From CBDCVY01 sp965223245 (GTDB taxonomy: Bacteria; Nitrospinota; Nitrospinia; Nitrospinales; Nitrospinaceae), in assembly GCA_965223245.1 (NCBI GenBank), contig CBDCVY010000013.1:1984001-2048000 (forward strand): a stretch of DNA of 64,000 nt, in the 5' to 3' direction. Positions 52,401 to 61,115 of the stretch are shown piece after piece. Position numbers and translations under genes: made by a program. Under the pieces are notes generated by a model that searched no databases, had not been told where the DNA came from, and was given only the letters and a program-made list of their open reading frames with translations. The first letter of the stretch is position 1, and every line of letters starts with the position of its first letter.

Positions 52401-53812
52401 ATGATATTTCAGAAAAACATTCTAAAGATTCTATCCTGGAAGTAAAAAACCCTTTCGATCAAAAATTGATTGACTCCTTACCAGTTGCATCATGGGATCG
52501 AGTGGATCAAATGTTAAACAATGCCGTCAATTTATTTCGCAATCAAAATTCCTGGCTTCCTGCATACAAGAGAATCGAAATATTAAAAAAAGTAGCCCGG
52601 TCCATGGAAACCCGTTTTGAGGAATTAGCTTTTCAAATTGCCAGCGAAGGGGGAAAACCACTTATAGATGCTCGCGTGGAAGTAACCCGTGCCATTGATG
52701 GAGTAGACCTTTGCATCAAAGAATTGGACCATTTAACGGGAAAAGAAATTCCTATGGATTTAACCCAAGCGGGATCCGGACGCAAAGCTTTCACTTATCG
52801 CGAGCCCATTGGCCCTGTGGTTGCAATTTCGGCATTTAACCATCCCTTAAATTTAATTGTTCATCAAGTGGCCCCAGCGGTGGCCGTAGGATGCCCTGTA
52901 ATTATAAAACCAGCGGATGACACGCCCTTGTCCGCAAAAACTTTTGTTGAGATTTTACATGAGTCGGGGCTTCCTGAAAATTGGTGTCAATTTGTAGTCT
53001 GTGATATTCCGACAGCAGAGCGATTAGTTACTGATTCACGAGTGGCATTTTTTTCTTTCATAGGTTCTGCCAAGGTGGGCTGGATGTTGCGCAACAAGTT
53101 AGCTGCAGGGACACGATGTGCTTTAGAACATGGTGGAGCTGCTCCGGTAATTGTAGATGAAAGTGCAGATATCGATAAAATGATCCCCGCCCTAGCTAAA
53201 GGAGGCTTTTACCACGCAGGACAAGTTTGCGTTTCTGTGCAAAGAGTTTTTTGTCCGAAAGAAAGGGAGTGGGAGATTGCACAAAAATTGGCCGACTTAG
53301 CGACAAAGCTGGTCGTTGGAAATGCTATTGATGAAAAAACTGAAGTGGGCCCATTAATTCGCCCCCAAGAAACGAACCGAATTGATCTATGGGTAAAAGA
53401 AGCATTGGAAAGCGGTGGCAAGGCCTTATGTGGCACAAAAAAGTTAAGTGAAACCACTTATTCACCTACTGTCTTGTTGAATCCTTCGGATCAAGCCAAA
53501 GTATCTACGCAGGAAATTTTTGGTCCTGTAATATGTGTTTATTCATACGAAACTATTGAAGAAGCCCTTCAAAGAGCAAATGCCCTACCCTACGCTTTCC
53601 AAGCTTCGTGCTTTACAAATCGCCTGGATATTGCTTCACAATGTATTCGAGAATTAGATGCAACCGCTGTCATGATAAACGATCATACAGCCTTTCGGGT
53701 CGACTGGATGCCCTTTGCCGGACGAAGGCAATCCGGTTACGGAGTAGGTGGCATACCACATACCGTGCTCGACATGACGCAAGAAAAAATGATGGTCATT
53801 AACGGTTTCTAG
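52388..53812 (+). CDS. Aldehyde dehydrogenase (NAD(P)-dependent superfamily)
   Basis: 474 residues, full-length ALDH. Motifs: FNHPLNLIVHQVAPA (conserved Asn region), FIGSAKVGWML (cofactor loop), glutamate in LEHGGAAPVI, catalytic cysteine in HAGQVCVSVQR, and QEIFGPVICVY near the C-terminus. The start ATG lies 13 bp inside the preceding TPP gene; another ATG nine bases later is equally usable. Tight overlap implies a functional pair with the TPP enzyme. Substrate not assignable; succinate-semialdehyde-like and lactaldehyde-like enzymes look similar. Confidence 0.88.
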   Translation: MPDMNDISEKHSKDSILEVKNPFDQKLIDSLPVASWDRVDQMLNNAVNLFRNQNSWLPAYKRIEILKKVARSMETRFEELAFQIASEGGKPLIDARVEVTRAIDGVDLCIKELDHLTGKEIPMDLTQAGSGRKAFTYREPIGPVVAISAFNHPLNLIVHQVAPAVAVGCPVIIKPADDTPLSAKTFVEILHESGLPENWCQFVVCDIPTAERLVTDSRVAFFSFIGSAKVGWMLRNKLAAGTRCALEHGGAAPVIVDESADIDKMIPALAKGGFYHAGQVCVSVQRVFCPKEREWEIAQKLADLATKLVVGNAIDEKTEVGPLIRPQETNRIDLWVKEALESGGKALCGTKKLSETTYSPTVLLNPSDQAKVSTQEIFGPVICVYSYETIEEALQRANALPYAFQASCFTNRLDIASQCIRELDATAVMINDHTAFRVDWMPFAGRRQSGYGVGGIPHTVLDMTQEKMMVINGF

Positions 53813-53826
53813 ATTAATTGACCTAT

Positions 53827-54606
53827 TTAATAACCTGATCTTGATGTGGCTTTGACTAGCGTATCAGAGTTTTTCCAAAGCAGCCGATCTTCAGGGATCA
53901 GGAAATCACCCTTCCCATTTCGAAACGGACGCCATTCATGGTTCACATACAGTTCATTGGGTCGGAAGTTCGCTTTATAAGATAGGGATTGGTTCTTAGA
54001 GATGAAATATCCCATGTAAAAATATGGGATACTTTTGCTTTGGCAAAATTGAATTTGCTTAATGACACTGAACGTACCTAAACTCATCTTTGACTGAGGG
54101 ACATCATAAAAAGTATATACAGCTGAAAATGTTTTACGAGTAACATCAGATAAAGCCACCCCTACTAAGTTGCCTTCTAAATAATATTCAAACTCCCAGC
54201 CAAAGGGCGTATTGGTATAAAAGGATAAGCGAAAGTTTTCTTCGTCTTCGACATCATCCTGCAATGATTGAAATCGCCCCTTATGTTTAAGATAAAGTTC
54301 GAACTTTTCATGGGTGAATTTTGGAGGGGCCATAAATATCTCAATACTTTCACATTCCTTCATGGATCTCCGCTGACTACGATTCATTTTAAAATCTTCA
54401 GTCCGCAAACGAATGGGAACACATTCATAACAGTTTTGGCAACGAGGTCGAAAGTAATATTCTCCAAAATGCCTCATCCCGTGAGCCAACATATATTCAA
54501 ATTCAACCTCAGAAATATCCTCCAAGAGATATTCTTCGAATAAAGATTGTCGGTCTTTAAAATAACCGCACTGAAAGGGTTTAGATTCAATAAAATGGGC
54601 AAGCAT
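53827..54606 (-). CDS. bpt: Aspartate/glutamate leucyltransferase (Bpt)
   Basis: Transfers leucine from Leu-tRNA to N-terminal Asp/Glu, tagging proteins for ClpS-ClpAP under the N-degron rule. 259 residues, typical length. N-terminal cysteine region CGYFKDRQS (C13) and CQNCYECVPIR, plus SQRRSMKECE, are family hallmarks; the C-terminal half is the GNAT-like fold (GVALSDVTRKTFSAVYTFYDV, then SLGTFSVIKQIQFC). Convergent with the ALDH gene, 14 bp apart. Distinguishing leucyl (Bpt) from arginyl (Ate) transfer relies on family placement. Confidence 0.88.
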   Translation of the reverse strand: MLAHFIESKPFQCGYFKDRQSLFEEYLLEDISEVEFEYMLAHGMRHFGEYYFRPRCQNCYECVPIRLRTEDFKMNRSQRRSMKECESIEIFMAPPKFTHEKFELYLKHKGRFQSLQDDVEDEENFRLSFYTNTPFGWEFEYYLEGNLVGVALSDVTRKTFSAVYTFYDVPQSKMSLGTFSVIKQIQFCQSKSIPYFYMGYFISKNQSLSYKANFRPNELYVNHEWRPFRNGKGDFLIPEDRLLWKNSDTLVKATSRSGY

Positions 54607-54836
54607 GGGATTGTTAATGCATTATAAATTCAAAATAATGAGACACATTCTATTATATATTTGGATAGATGAATAGATCAAACGAATCAACTTTTTGTAA
54701 TTTAATCCTTTAATTATTAAGGTTTTCAATATATTTGAAATTTAAAAAGTTTTAATCTACGATTATCGAGAGTTTTAATATTTTATTAAATTAAATAGAA
54801 TTAAACTTACCTTCCAAAATATCAATTGATTTTCCT

Positions 54837-55514
54837 TTGAAAACTACAATTATTATTCCAACTCTTAATGAATCCAAAGTCCTTGCAACAACCTTGGAAA
54901 AAGTCGAAAAACTTCAACCTCATGAAATCATTATTGGTGATGGCGGCAGCCAGGATGAAACCATCAGGATTGCAAAAACCTATCCAACAAAGATTGTTTT
55001 AAGTCCCCCGGGAAGGAGTTTGCAAATGAATGCGGCCGCGGGTGAAGCTTCAGGAGATATACTATTATTCCAGCATGCAGACAGTTATATAACAAAAAAA
55101 GGCCTTGAAAAAATGAATGCTGTAATTGCAAAGGGGAAATACTTGGGTGGGGCGTTTAGTTTGCAAATTGATTCGGATCAACCCAGTTTAAATCGAATAT
55201 CACGTTGGGCCACTCTTCGTTCCCGATTTTTAAATTTAACTTATGGAGATCAAGCCATATTTGTTCGTCGAGATATTTTTGAAGAACTTAACGGGTATGC
55301 TCCGATTCCCATTTGTGAAGATTTGGATTTTTCAATTAGGCTTAAAAAACGAGGCCCAATGATTATTTTAAAAGAAAGAGCCTATACCTCTCCAAGACGC
55401 TGGATAGCAGAGGGCACAGGATTCACCACAGCCAGGAATTTTCTAATTTCCACCCTTTTTCTACTTGGTATTTCTCCTAACCGACTTTGTCGATGGTATC
55501 CACCAAAGCGTTGA
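54837..55514 (+). CDS. Family 2 glycosyltransferase (TIGR04283-like)
   Basis: 225 residues starting at TTG (MKTTIIIPTLNES); no ATG precedes the first strand, and the next in-frame ATG lies at residue 64. The conserved TIIIPTLNES, GDGGSQDETI and RSLQMNAAAGEASGDILLFQHAD segments match the small TIGR04283 group, often linked to arsenosugar or phospholipid-related pathways. DXD equivalent HAD rather than DXD. No membrane helix except a possible C-terminal one (NFLISTLFLLGI). Isolated gene; substrate unknown. Confidence 0.75.
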   Translation: MKTTIIIPTLNESKVLATTLEKVEKLQPHEIIIGDGGSQDETIRIAKTYPTKIVLSPPGRSLQMNAAAGEASGDILLFQHADSYITKKGLEKMNAVIAKGKYLGGAFSLQIDSDQPSLNRISRWATLRSRFLNLTYGDQAIFVRRDIFEELNGYAPIPICEDLDFSIRLKKRGPMIILKERAYTSPRRWIAEGTGFTTARNFLISTLFLLGISPNRLCRWYPPKR

Positions 55515-55656
55515 AACCTGTCAAGAGAACTGAAACTATTTGAGAATAATTAGGGAAAAGTCAACAGAATCAATACTTCGTTTGCTATCTTTATCTCTTC
55601 TCATTTCATTAGGTTCTTTATATAATGTCATTAAATATTGAAATTTTTTAATTCAA

Positions 55657-56133
55657 ATGGATCCGGGCGTGGGAAAGCGAAAAAATAAAAAAACCTCCAA
55701 ACAACAAAAATCTCATAAGAATAGATGGTCAAGACCAACGGCTTTTATTATTCCCATAATTTTAACTTTGGGATTAGTGTATTGGTATACAAAACCGCCT
55801 ACGGTTCCCCAAGCGGCGGCAAAGGGTCAATTGATTGAAACCCGCCCTATCTTATCTGACGCAGGTTTTACCGGGAAAGCCGCGTTGGCCTACAGATATG
55901 CGGCAGAAATTCCAAAGGTTATTGACAGTCAGTTTTGCTATTGTTACTGCAAACGGGATCATGGTCATAAAACACTCTTAACTTGCTTCACCAATAAGCA
56001 TGGTTCTGAATGCGACGTTTGCATTGAAGAAGTACTTTACTCTTATCAATTATACAAAGAAGGAAAAACCATTGATGAAATTGTAGTTGCCATCGATAAA
56101 AAGTTTTATCGGCCCTACAAACGTCACATGTAA
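55657..56133 (+). CDS. PCYCGC-type cysteine-rich protein, membrane-anchored
   Basis: 158 residues. A basic N-terminus, one membrane helix (about 28-45), and an exported C-terminal domain with the cysteine pattern C94-x-C96-x-C98, C110, C119-x2-C122, typical of the PCYCGC/CYCXC family (FCYCYCKRDHGHK). Such proteins are proposed metal or Fe-S carriers in secreted redox systems; function unproven. It stands first in a cluster with a TlpA-type thioredoxin, a His/Met-rich protein and a cytochrome b6-type protein, spacing 12 bp, 2 bp, 33 bp. Confidence 0.8.
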   Translation: MDPGVGKRKNKKTSKQQKSHKNRWSRPTAFIIPIILTLGLVYWYTKPPTVPQAAAKGQLIETRPILSDAGFTGKAALAYRYAAEIPKVIDSQFCYCYCKRDHGHKTLLTCFTNKHGSECDVCIEEVLYSYQLYKEGKTIDEIVVAIDKKFYRPYKRHM

Positions 56134-56145
56134 GTAAAATAAATT

Positions 56146-56709
56146 ATGGAACAAGTAATAAATAAAAAACCGGTTAGCATATATATTCCTTATGCTTTAT
56201 TGGCTACAGCCTTGCTTTCTATATTAATTATGGCAATCAATAAAGTAGACCTCAAACCTTTTGAAGTGGAATATCCTGCGGAAGCTTTTATTGCCCCCAA
56301 CTTTGATTTACCCACCATTTCGGGAGGAAAAATTTCACTAAAAGATTATAGGGGTAAAGTCGTATTTATCAATTTTTGGGCTACTTGGTGTGCCACGTGC
56401 GAGGTGGAGATGCCTTCTATGCAAAAAGTCTATAACGAGTTCAAGGATAAAGGACTGGAGATGCTAACGATCAGCGTAGATAAAGACCAGAGTAAAATTA
56501 AACCCTTTATGGAAAAACATAAACTAACCTTTCCTGTGCTTCTTGATCCCGAGGAAAGTATTGCTAAAAAAACATACAAAACAACGGGAGTACCTGAAAC
56601 ATTCATTGTAAACAAAGCAGGTATTATCGTCCATAAAGCCATTGGCCCAAGAGATTGGGCGACGGAAGAAGCAATTGCAGCTTTCGCTCAACTTGTTGAA
56701 CAGTCTTAA
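56146..56709 (+). CDS. TlpA/ResA-type thiol-disulfide oxidoreductase
   Basis: 187 residues. One N-terminal membrane anchor (about 13-31) and an exported thioredoxin fold with active site WATWCATCEVEMP (C82, C85) and cis-proline region GVPETFIV. In cytochrome-related gene clusters such proteins reduce apocytochrome heme-binding cysteines or Cu sites. Here it sits between the PCYCGC protein and the His/Met-rich protein, suggesting thiol or metal delivery to that cluster. Redox direction and partner are not deducible. Confidence 0.9.
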   Translation: MEQVINKKPVSIYIPYALLATALLSILIMAINKVDLKPFEVEYPAEAFIAPNFDLPTISGGKISLKDYRGKVVFINFWATWCATCEVEMPSMQKVYNEFKDKGLEMLTISVDKDQSKIKPFMEKHKLTFPVLLDPEESIAKKTYKTTGVPETFIVNKAGIIVHKAIGPRDWATEEAIAAFAQLVEQS

Positions 56710-56711
56710 TT

Positions 56712-57230
56712 ATGCGTGATTACTTGAATTGTTTTATTTTAATAATACTGTTCCTTCTACTTCCCAATAAAGTTTGGAGTCATGGAGGAGAAGATCACGA
56801 AGATCAAAAACCGAAATCACCAGAAATTGGATCAGAACATGTAATTGAGCCATTAATCTCCATGGAAGAAGATTTATTTGAAACCTCTGACGCATCTGAT
56901 GCGTCTTCCTCTTCAGGAGAAGGAACCTATGGAATAGAAACAATGGATGGTTCCATGGAGTTAAAATTACCAAGAGACCCACTTTCTGGTTCGGGAGATA
57001 CCTCTCTCTTTGAAAATACTGACCCGTTGGGATTAGGAGTGCAACCGGAGCAAAAATCCGAAAGTCGTATCGACCATTCTGGACACGATATGGGAAAAAT
57101 GAAAAAGGTAAACTTAGCAGAGCATGAATGGAACTCTACATCTCAGAAAGGTTACGGATTTGCATTTAGTTTTACTCTGATCATTCTATTCTTTTTTTTA
57201 TTATTAATGCTTAAACGACCCTTTGAGTAA
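56712..57230 (+). CDS. His/Met-rich membrane-anchored protein of the cytochrome b cluster
   Basis: 172 residues. Signal peptide about 1-22, cleaved before SHGGEDHED, leaving histidine residues right at the mature N-terminus. A low-complexity acidic, Ser-rich spacer (about 50-105) precedes DHSGHDMGKM (121-130), a Cu-binding-like motif, then one C-terminal membrane helix (about 148-168). Two separated H/M clusters suggest a metal-buffering or Cu-delivery function; no family recognised. It begins 2 bp after the TlpA-like gene. Confidence 0.65.
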   Translation: MRDYLNCFILIILFLLLPNKVWSHGGEDHEDQKPKSPEIGSEHVIEPLISMEEDLFETSDASDASSSSGEGTYGIETMDGSMELKLPRDPLSGSGDTSLFENTDPLGLGVQPEQKSESRIDHSGHDMGKMKKVNLAEHEWNSTSQKGYGFAFSFTLIILFFFLLLMLKRPFE

Positions 57231-57263
57231 AGTTAATATTCTCCACTTTACCCGCAGAAGCCT

Positions 57264-58277
57264 ATGGCAAATGGCATTCTAAAAACATTAAAAGACCGGT
57301 TAGGCCTCGGTGTTCTCGAATACGAAGTTCCTGAGCACGCCAATACTGCTAAATATTCTCTGGGTGGAATGACCCTCTCAGCGTTTAGTTTACTAGTGAT
57401 CAGCGGGATTTTACTTTCACAATTTTACGTACCACACCCGGATAGCGCAAACCAAAGTATTCATTACTTAAACGATCAAGTTTTTATGGGTTGGTTTTTA
57501 CGAGGAGTTCATTTTTGGTCCGCCGAGGTGCTGACAGTCACCATGATTTTACACATGATCCGAATTGTATTTACCGCCTCGTATAAAGCACCGCGGGAAG
57601 TCAATTGGTTAGTTGGGGTCGGATTGTTGGTAATGATGGTTAACCTACTCTTTTCAGGAACGGTACTTAAGTGGGATCAAGAAGCATATGAAGCGTTAGC
57701 TCATTTTCTTTGGGTGGTCAAAAAGATGGGAACCTTGGGTACACCCTTAACGGAAGATTTTGCTCCCGGAGTTCCATTACTCAGTAGGATTTATATGGTA
57801 CATATTTGTCTCCTACCTTTGGTAACTATACCACTTATTGGCCTACATTTATTCTATGTTAAATATCATAAACTTTCTCCATTACCTGAAAAACCTGATG
57901 CAGATAAATCTATTTCTTTTACGAAACACCTTGTATTTTTAAATCGATCAGGGTTCGGAATTTTTGCTTTGGTTTGCATATTGGCTCTTCTAATAAAACC
58001 TCCCTTAGGAGAGCCACCCGTATTGGGAATGGAAGTCACCAAACCTCCTTGGCAATTTGTCTGGTTGTACGCTTTAGAAAACCTATGGGTTCCCTTTTTA
58101 ATCGTTGGCCCCTTAGTAATTCTAATGTTTTTGGTCATAATCCCTTTTATCGACCGCAGCCCTGAAACCTTTTGGAAAAATCGTCCCATTGCTACCGGGC
58201 TTTTGATTATCTGTCTCTTGCTATCAGCAGCCCTTATCCTTTGGGGCAAATTCACAACCATGACGCATTCTATGTAA
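57264..58277 (+). CDS. Cytochrome b6/bc1-type cytochrome b, Rieske partner absent
   Basis: 337 residues with about eight predicted helices. Four heme-ligand histidines are seen at H83 and H97 (14 apart) and H180 and H195 (15 apart), the cytochrome b6 spacing, with the GxxLxWDQ element as GTVLKWDQE. A subunit-IV-like C-terminal half is fused. The Qo-site PEWY motif reads PPWQ (in KPPWQFVWLYALE), so the usual glutamate is missing. No Rieske or cytochrome c gene flanks it. It could oxidise quinol unusually or serve as an anchoring electron transferrer. Confidence 0.85.
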   Translation: MANGILKTLKDRLGLGVLEYEVPEHANTAKYSLGGMTLSAFSLLVISGILLSQFYVPHPDSANQSIHYLNDQVFMGWFLRGVHFWSAEVLTVTMILHMIRIVFTASYKAPREVNWLVGVGLLVMMVNLLFSGTVLKWDQEAYEALAHFLWVVKKMGTLGTPLTEDFAPGVPLLSRIYMVHICLLPLVTIPLIGLHLFYVKYHKLSPLPEKPDADKSISFTKHLVFLNRSGFGIFALVCILALLIKPPLGEPPVLGMEVTKPPWQFVWLYALENLWVPFLIVGPLVILMFLVIIPFIDRSPETFWKNRPIATGLLIICLLLSAALILWGKFTTMTHSM

Positions 58278-58335
58278 GATTACCATCATTCCATTCAAAG
58301 GTTTACTTTCTAAAAATATCCAGTAAAATTTACCC

Positions 58336-58587
58336 ATGATTACCCTTGAAATTATGACGAAGGAAGATTGCTCCCTTTGTGATACAGCTAAAACCACGGT
58401 GGAAAATGTAATTCAAAGTTTTCCCGTTGAACTTAAAATGGTAGACATTGAGTCTGACCCTCAATTATTTGAAAAATACAAAGAAAAAATTCCTGTGATT
58501 TTAATCAATGGAGAAGAAAGTTTCGTTTACAAAGTTCATGAGGTTACGCTTCGGAAAAAATTAGAAAAAATTTTACAAGAATATTAA
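58336..58587 (+). CDS. Glutaredoxin-like protein (DUF836-type)
   Basis: 83 residues of the short thioredoxin-like fold with CSLC (C12, C15) in the position of the glutaredoxin CXXC, then VELKMVDIES and IPVILINGEE. Cytosolic. It follows the cytochrome b gene in the same direction. The family is small and poorly characterised; a redox partner is unknown. Confidence 0.8.
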   Translation: MITLEIMTKEDCSLCDTAKTTVENVIQSFPVELKMVDIESDPQLFEKYKEKIPVILINGEESFVYKVHEVTLRKKLEKILQEY

Positions 58588-58632
58588 ATCACCTAAACGT
58601 TTATGATGGTTTAATTCATCTTAGAGGAACCA

Positions 58633-58941
58633 ATGGTAGAAAAAATAGCCCTGACCAGCGAAGAACTAGATCAAAAAATTAATGAACTAGCACCAAAGTG
58701 GCAAAAAGAGGTCAACGAAAAAGGAGTGCCCTATATTTTTCGAACCCATCATGCAAACCAATTTTTGGAAGGGATTGAATTTGTGAATAAAGTTGCAAAA
58801 ATGGCTGAGGAAAATAATCATCACCCGGATATTATAATCAACTATAAAAGAATCACTATCCGTTACTGGACTCACACGGCATCAGGAGTTACGTTAGCAG
58901 ATGTGCAAATGGCCGAAAAAATTGACCCTTTATTTGATTAA
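58633..58941 (+). CDS. 4a-hydroxytetrahydrobiopterin dehydratase (PCD/DCoH-like)
   Basis: 102 residues, usual length. Family motif EENNHHPDI (paired histidines and proline) and the WTHTASGVT C-terminal strand are present. The protein recycles pterin cofactors after aromatic hydroxylases, but many bacteria carry it without such hydroxylases, where a molybdopterin or other pterin role is discussed. Context: between the glutaredoxin-like gene and a small membrane protein gene. Confidence 0.88.
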   Translation: MVEKIALTSEELDQKINELAPKWQKEVNEKGVPYIFRTHHANQFLEGIEFVNKVAKMAEENNHHPDIIINYKRITIRYWTHTASGVTLADVQMAEKIDPLFD

Positions 58942-58956
58942 CTCTAAAAAACAACT

Positions 58957-59178
58957 ATGAGATACTTCCCGGTCATTGCAATGGCGATCTCAGCAATGAG
59001 TTTTACCCTATACCTTTTCAATCTAGAGGGTTCTTCGTTTTCTACTGATTTGTCAACGGTTTTTATTTTACTCACTCCCGTTTTCTTCGCATTTATTTTG
59101 ATGTGGATTCTAAAATTCCCAAACTACTTCAACAAAATGCTCAATAAAATTCTTTCCTACTGGACCAAGTCATCTTAA
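58957..59178 (+). CDS. Small two-helix membrane protein
   Basis: 73 residues, two hydrophobic helices (about 3-22 and 31-52), Lys-rich C-terminus (about 53-73). No family recognised. It lies 15 bp after the pterin dehydratase gene, so may be the last gene of that run. Confidence 0.5.
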   Translation: MRYFPVIAMAISAMSFTLYLFNLEGSSFSTDLSTVFILLTPVFFAFILMWILKFPNYFNKMLNKILSYWTKSS

Positions 59179-59347
59179 TTTTCTCCCTCAGGTTTACCCC
59201 GCTAGAATTCCATGTAATTCTTAATTAGCCTAAATGTGCTAATCCCCATTTAAACTCGCTTGATTTTTTTTCATACAACCTTGACTCTATTAAATACAAG
59301 CAAATTAATAAAACGCATTACCTTTTTGGAATTCACAATTTTTCCTT

Positions 59348-60259
59348 ATGGTTAATAGAACTTGCAAATTCAAATTTTTAATTTCTTTAACTCTAACCCT
59401 TTTGCTTCAACCCAATCTATCACAAAGTAATTGTTTAAATAGTGAAGGATTAAATTTTTTTGATGGCGGCAAAGGTTCGTTAAATTGGGAATATGAAGTT
59501 AAAGATTATATTTTAAACAAGTCAAAAGGAGTTTTTGAATTACCTCCTGGCTACGCTTTCCTTCAAGGTCATTCTGCCAAAACATTTTTAAATCAACTAA
59601 ATGAGCAACCAACCAACAAACTCGAAGCCGTAATGGTAAATCCAAATACAAATTCACTTTGGACTTTAAGCTATTTCGATGTTGGCTATATTGCTTCAAA
59701 TTCCAATTTAAATTTAGACAAGGGAAGGCTAATGGAGCAAATGCTTCAAGCCGCTGCAGAGGAAAATCAATTTATCGGGGCTAAAGGTCAAACACCTTTA
59801 TTTTTCAAAAATTGGCTTGAAGAGCCCACTTGGGATGAATCCAATCAAACTGTTTCTTGGGCTTTAAATATTGAACAAGGGGAGAAAAAAATAGTCAACT
59901 TAATTTCACTAAAGATGGGAAGACAAGGCTTTGAAAAGTTTACCTGGGTTGGAACTCTTGAAGATTATCAAATCCATTATGAAAAAATAATAGAGCTAAT
60001 AACCAATTTCAACTTCTCACCCGGAAGACAATATGAGGACTTTATCCAGGGAGATAAATTAGCAAATTTGGATATAAGCCAATTAACTAAAGCCACTTTA
60101 ATAGGATCACATATCGGTGTCAAAGAGCTATCTGGCCTTAGTGAAACCCCATATTTCACAAAATACATTTATACCTTTATTGTTTGCCTATTCACGCTGG
60201 GAATTATTTGGATGGTCGTTAAAAAACTCAATACGCCACCTCAACTCCAAGGAGTTTAA
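59348..60259 (+). CDS. DUF2167 membrane-associated protein, paralogue 1
   Basis: 303 residues. Signal peptide (about 1-27), exported DUF2167 domain (LNWEYEVKDYIL, then GVFELPPGYAFLQG and VMVNPNTNSLWTLSYFDVGYI, WALNIEQGEKKIVNL), and one C-terminal membrane helix (about 274-294). The family is of unknown function. No strong ribosome-binding site precedes the ATG. The next gene is a shorter paralogue, 67 bp downstream, without the C-terminal helix, so the two may act together with one anchored and one soluble. Confidence 0.75.
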   Translation: MVNRTCKFKFLISLTLTLLLQPNLSQSNCLNSEGLNFFDGGKGSLNWEYEVKDYILNKSKGVFELPPGYAFLQGHSAKTFLNQLNEQPTNKLEAVMVNPNTNSLWTLSYFDVGYIASNSNLNLDKGRLMEQMLQAAAEENQFIGAKGQTPLFFKNWLEEPTWDESNQTVSWALNIEQGEKKIVNLISLKMGRQGFEKFTWVGTLEDYQIHYEKIIELITNFNFSPGRQYEDFIQGDKLANLDISQLTKATLIGSHIGVKELSGLSETPYFTKYIYTFIVCLFTLGIIWMVVKKLNTPPQLQGV

Positions 60260-60326
60260 TTTATCAATCGCAATTTTTTTTAAGTTTTATAAATAACGAA
60301 TCTGCCTATATAAATCGGAGAGTATA

Positions 60327-61082
60327 ATGAAACGTGGACTTTATATATTTTTCTTTCTAACGGGAATATTCATTTCAACCCAATCATACGCTGAGCCACA
60401 AGAATATCCATCTACCCTTGAAGAAGCTCTCATGGAAATTGAATCATTGCCTTGGGATTACGAAACAATTAATTATACTCTGCCAGAATCACACAGCACT
60501 CTCCTTCTTCCTGAAAAATATTTGCTTGCCAGAGGAGACGTGGCTCGTAGATTTATGTTTTTGAACCAGGGTTTTCCTTGGCCAGACACTGAAGCGGTTC
60601 TCTTCGACCCTGAAACAGCAAACCAACTCATATTTAGTTATCACAAAATAGGACATATTAATTTAGATTCCTGGGATGAACTGGACGCTGATCATCTATT
60701 GCAAAAAACTATCCAGTTAACGATGGAAGGAAATGTCAACCGAAGGAAAAATAATTTACCAGAAGCCAAGGTTTTAGACTGGATTCAAAAGCCAACTTTA
60801 GATAGAGAAAGAAAGTCCATCTATTGGACTATTGAATTGGTAGAAGGAAAAACTCGAATGGCTAATTCCATTGTTCTTAAATTGGGCCGCGATGGATTTG
60901 AACGAATTATTTGGGTTGCACCCTCTACAACATATGAAAACTCTAAAGGTTTTTTAAAAACAGTTATTCACAACTTTGAATTTAAACCAAATTTTCGTTA
61001 CGCAGATTACAAATCTGGTAGTTCCACAAAAAACTGGGGTGTAGCACAACTTTTAAATACCATGATTAGCGGAGGAAATTAA
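60327..61082 (+). CDS. DUF2167 exported protein, paralogue 2
   Basis: 251 residues with a signal peptide (about 1-22, cleavage at YA) and a soluble DUF2167 domain similar to the preceding gene (LLLPEKYLLARGDVARRF, VLFDPETANQLIFSYHKIGHI, VLKLGRDGFERIIWV). There is no C-terminal membrane helix. GGAG lies 8 bp before the ATG. Duplicate of its neighbour; function unknown. Confidence 0.75.
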   Translation: MKRGLYIFFFLTGIFISTQSYAEPQEYPSTLEEALMEIESLPWDYETINYTLPESHSTLLLPEKYLLARGDVARRFMFLNQGFPWPDTEAVLFDPETANQLIFSYHKIGHINLDSWDELDADHLLQKTIQLTMEGNVNRRKNNLPEAKVLDWIQKPTLDRERKSIYWTIELVEGKTRMANSIVLKLGRDGFERIIWVAPSTTYENSKGFLKTVIHNFEFKPNFRYADYKSGSSTKNWGVAQLLNTMISGGN

Positions 61083-61115
61083 TCGTAAAGATTTTCTCAT
61101 AAAACTGAAAATTTT

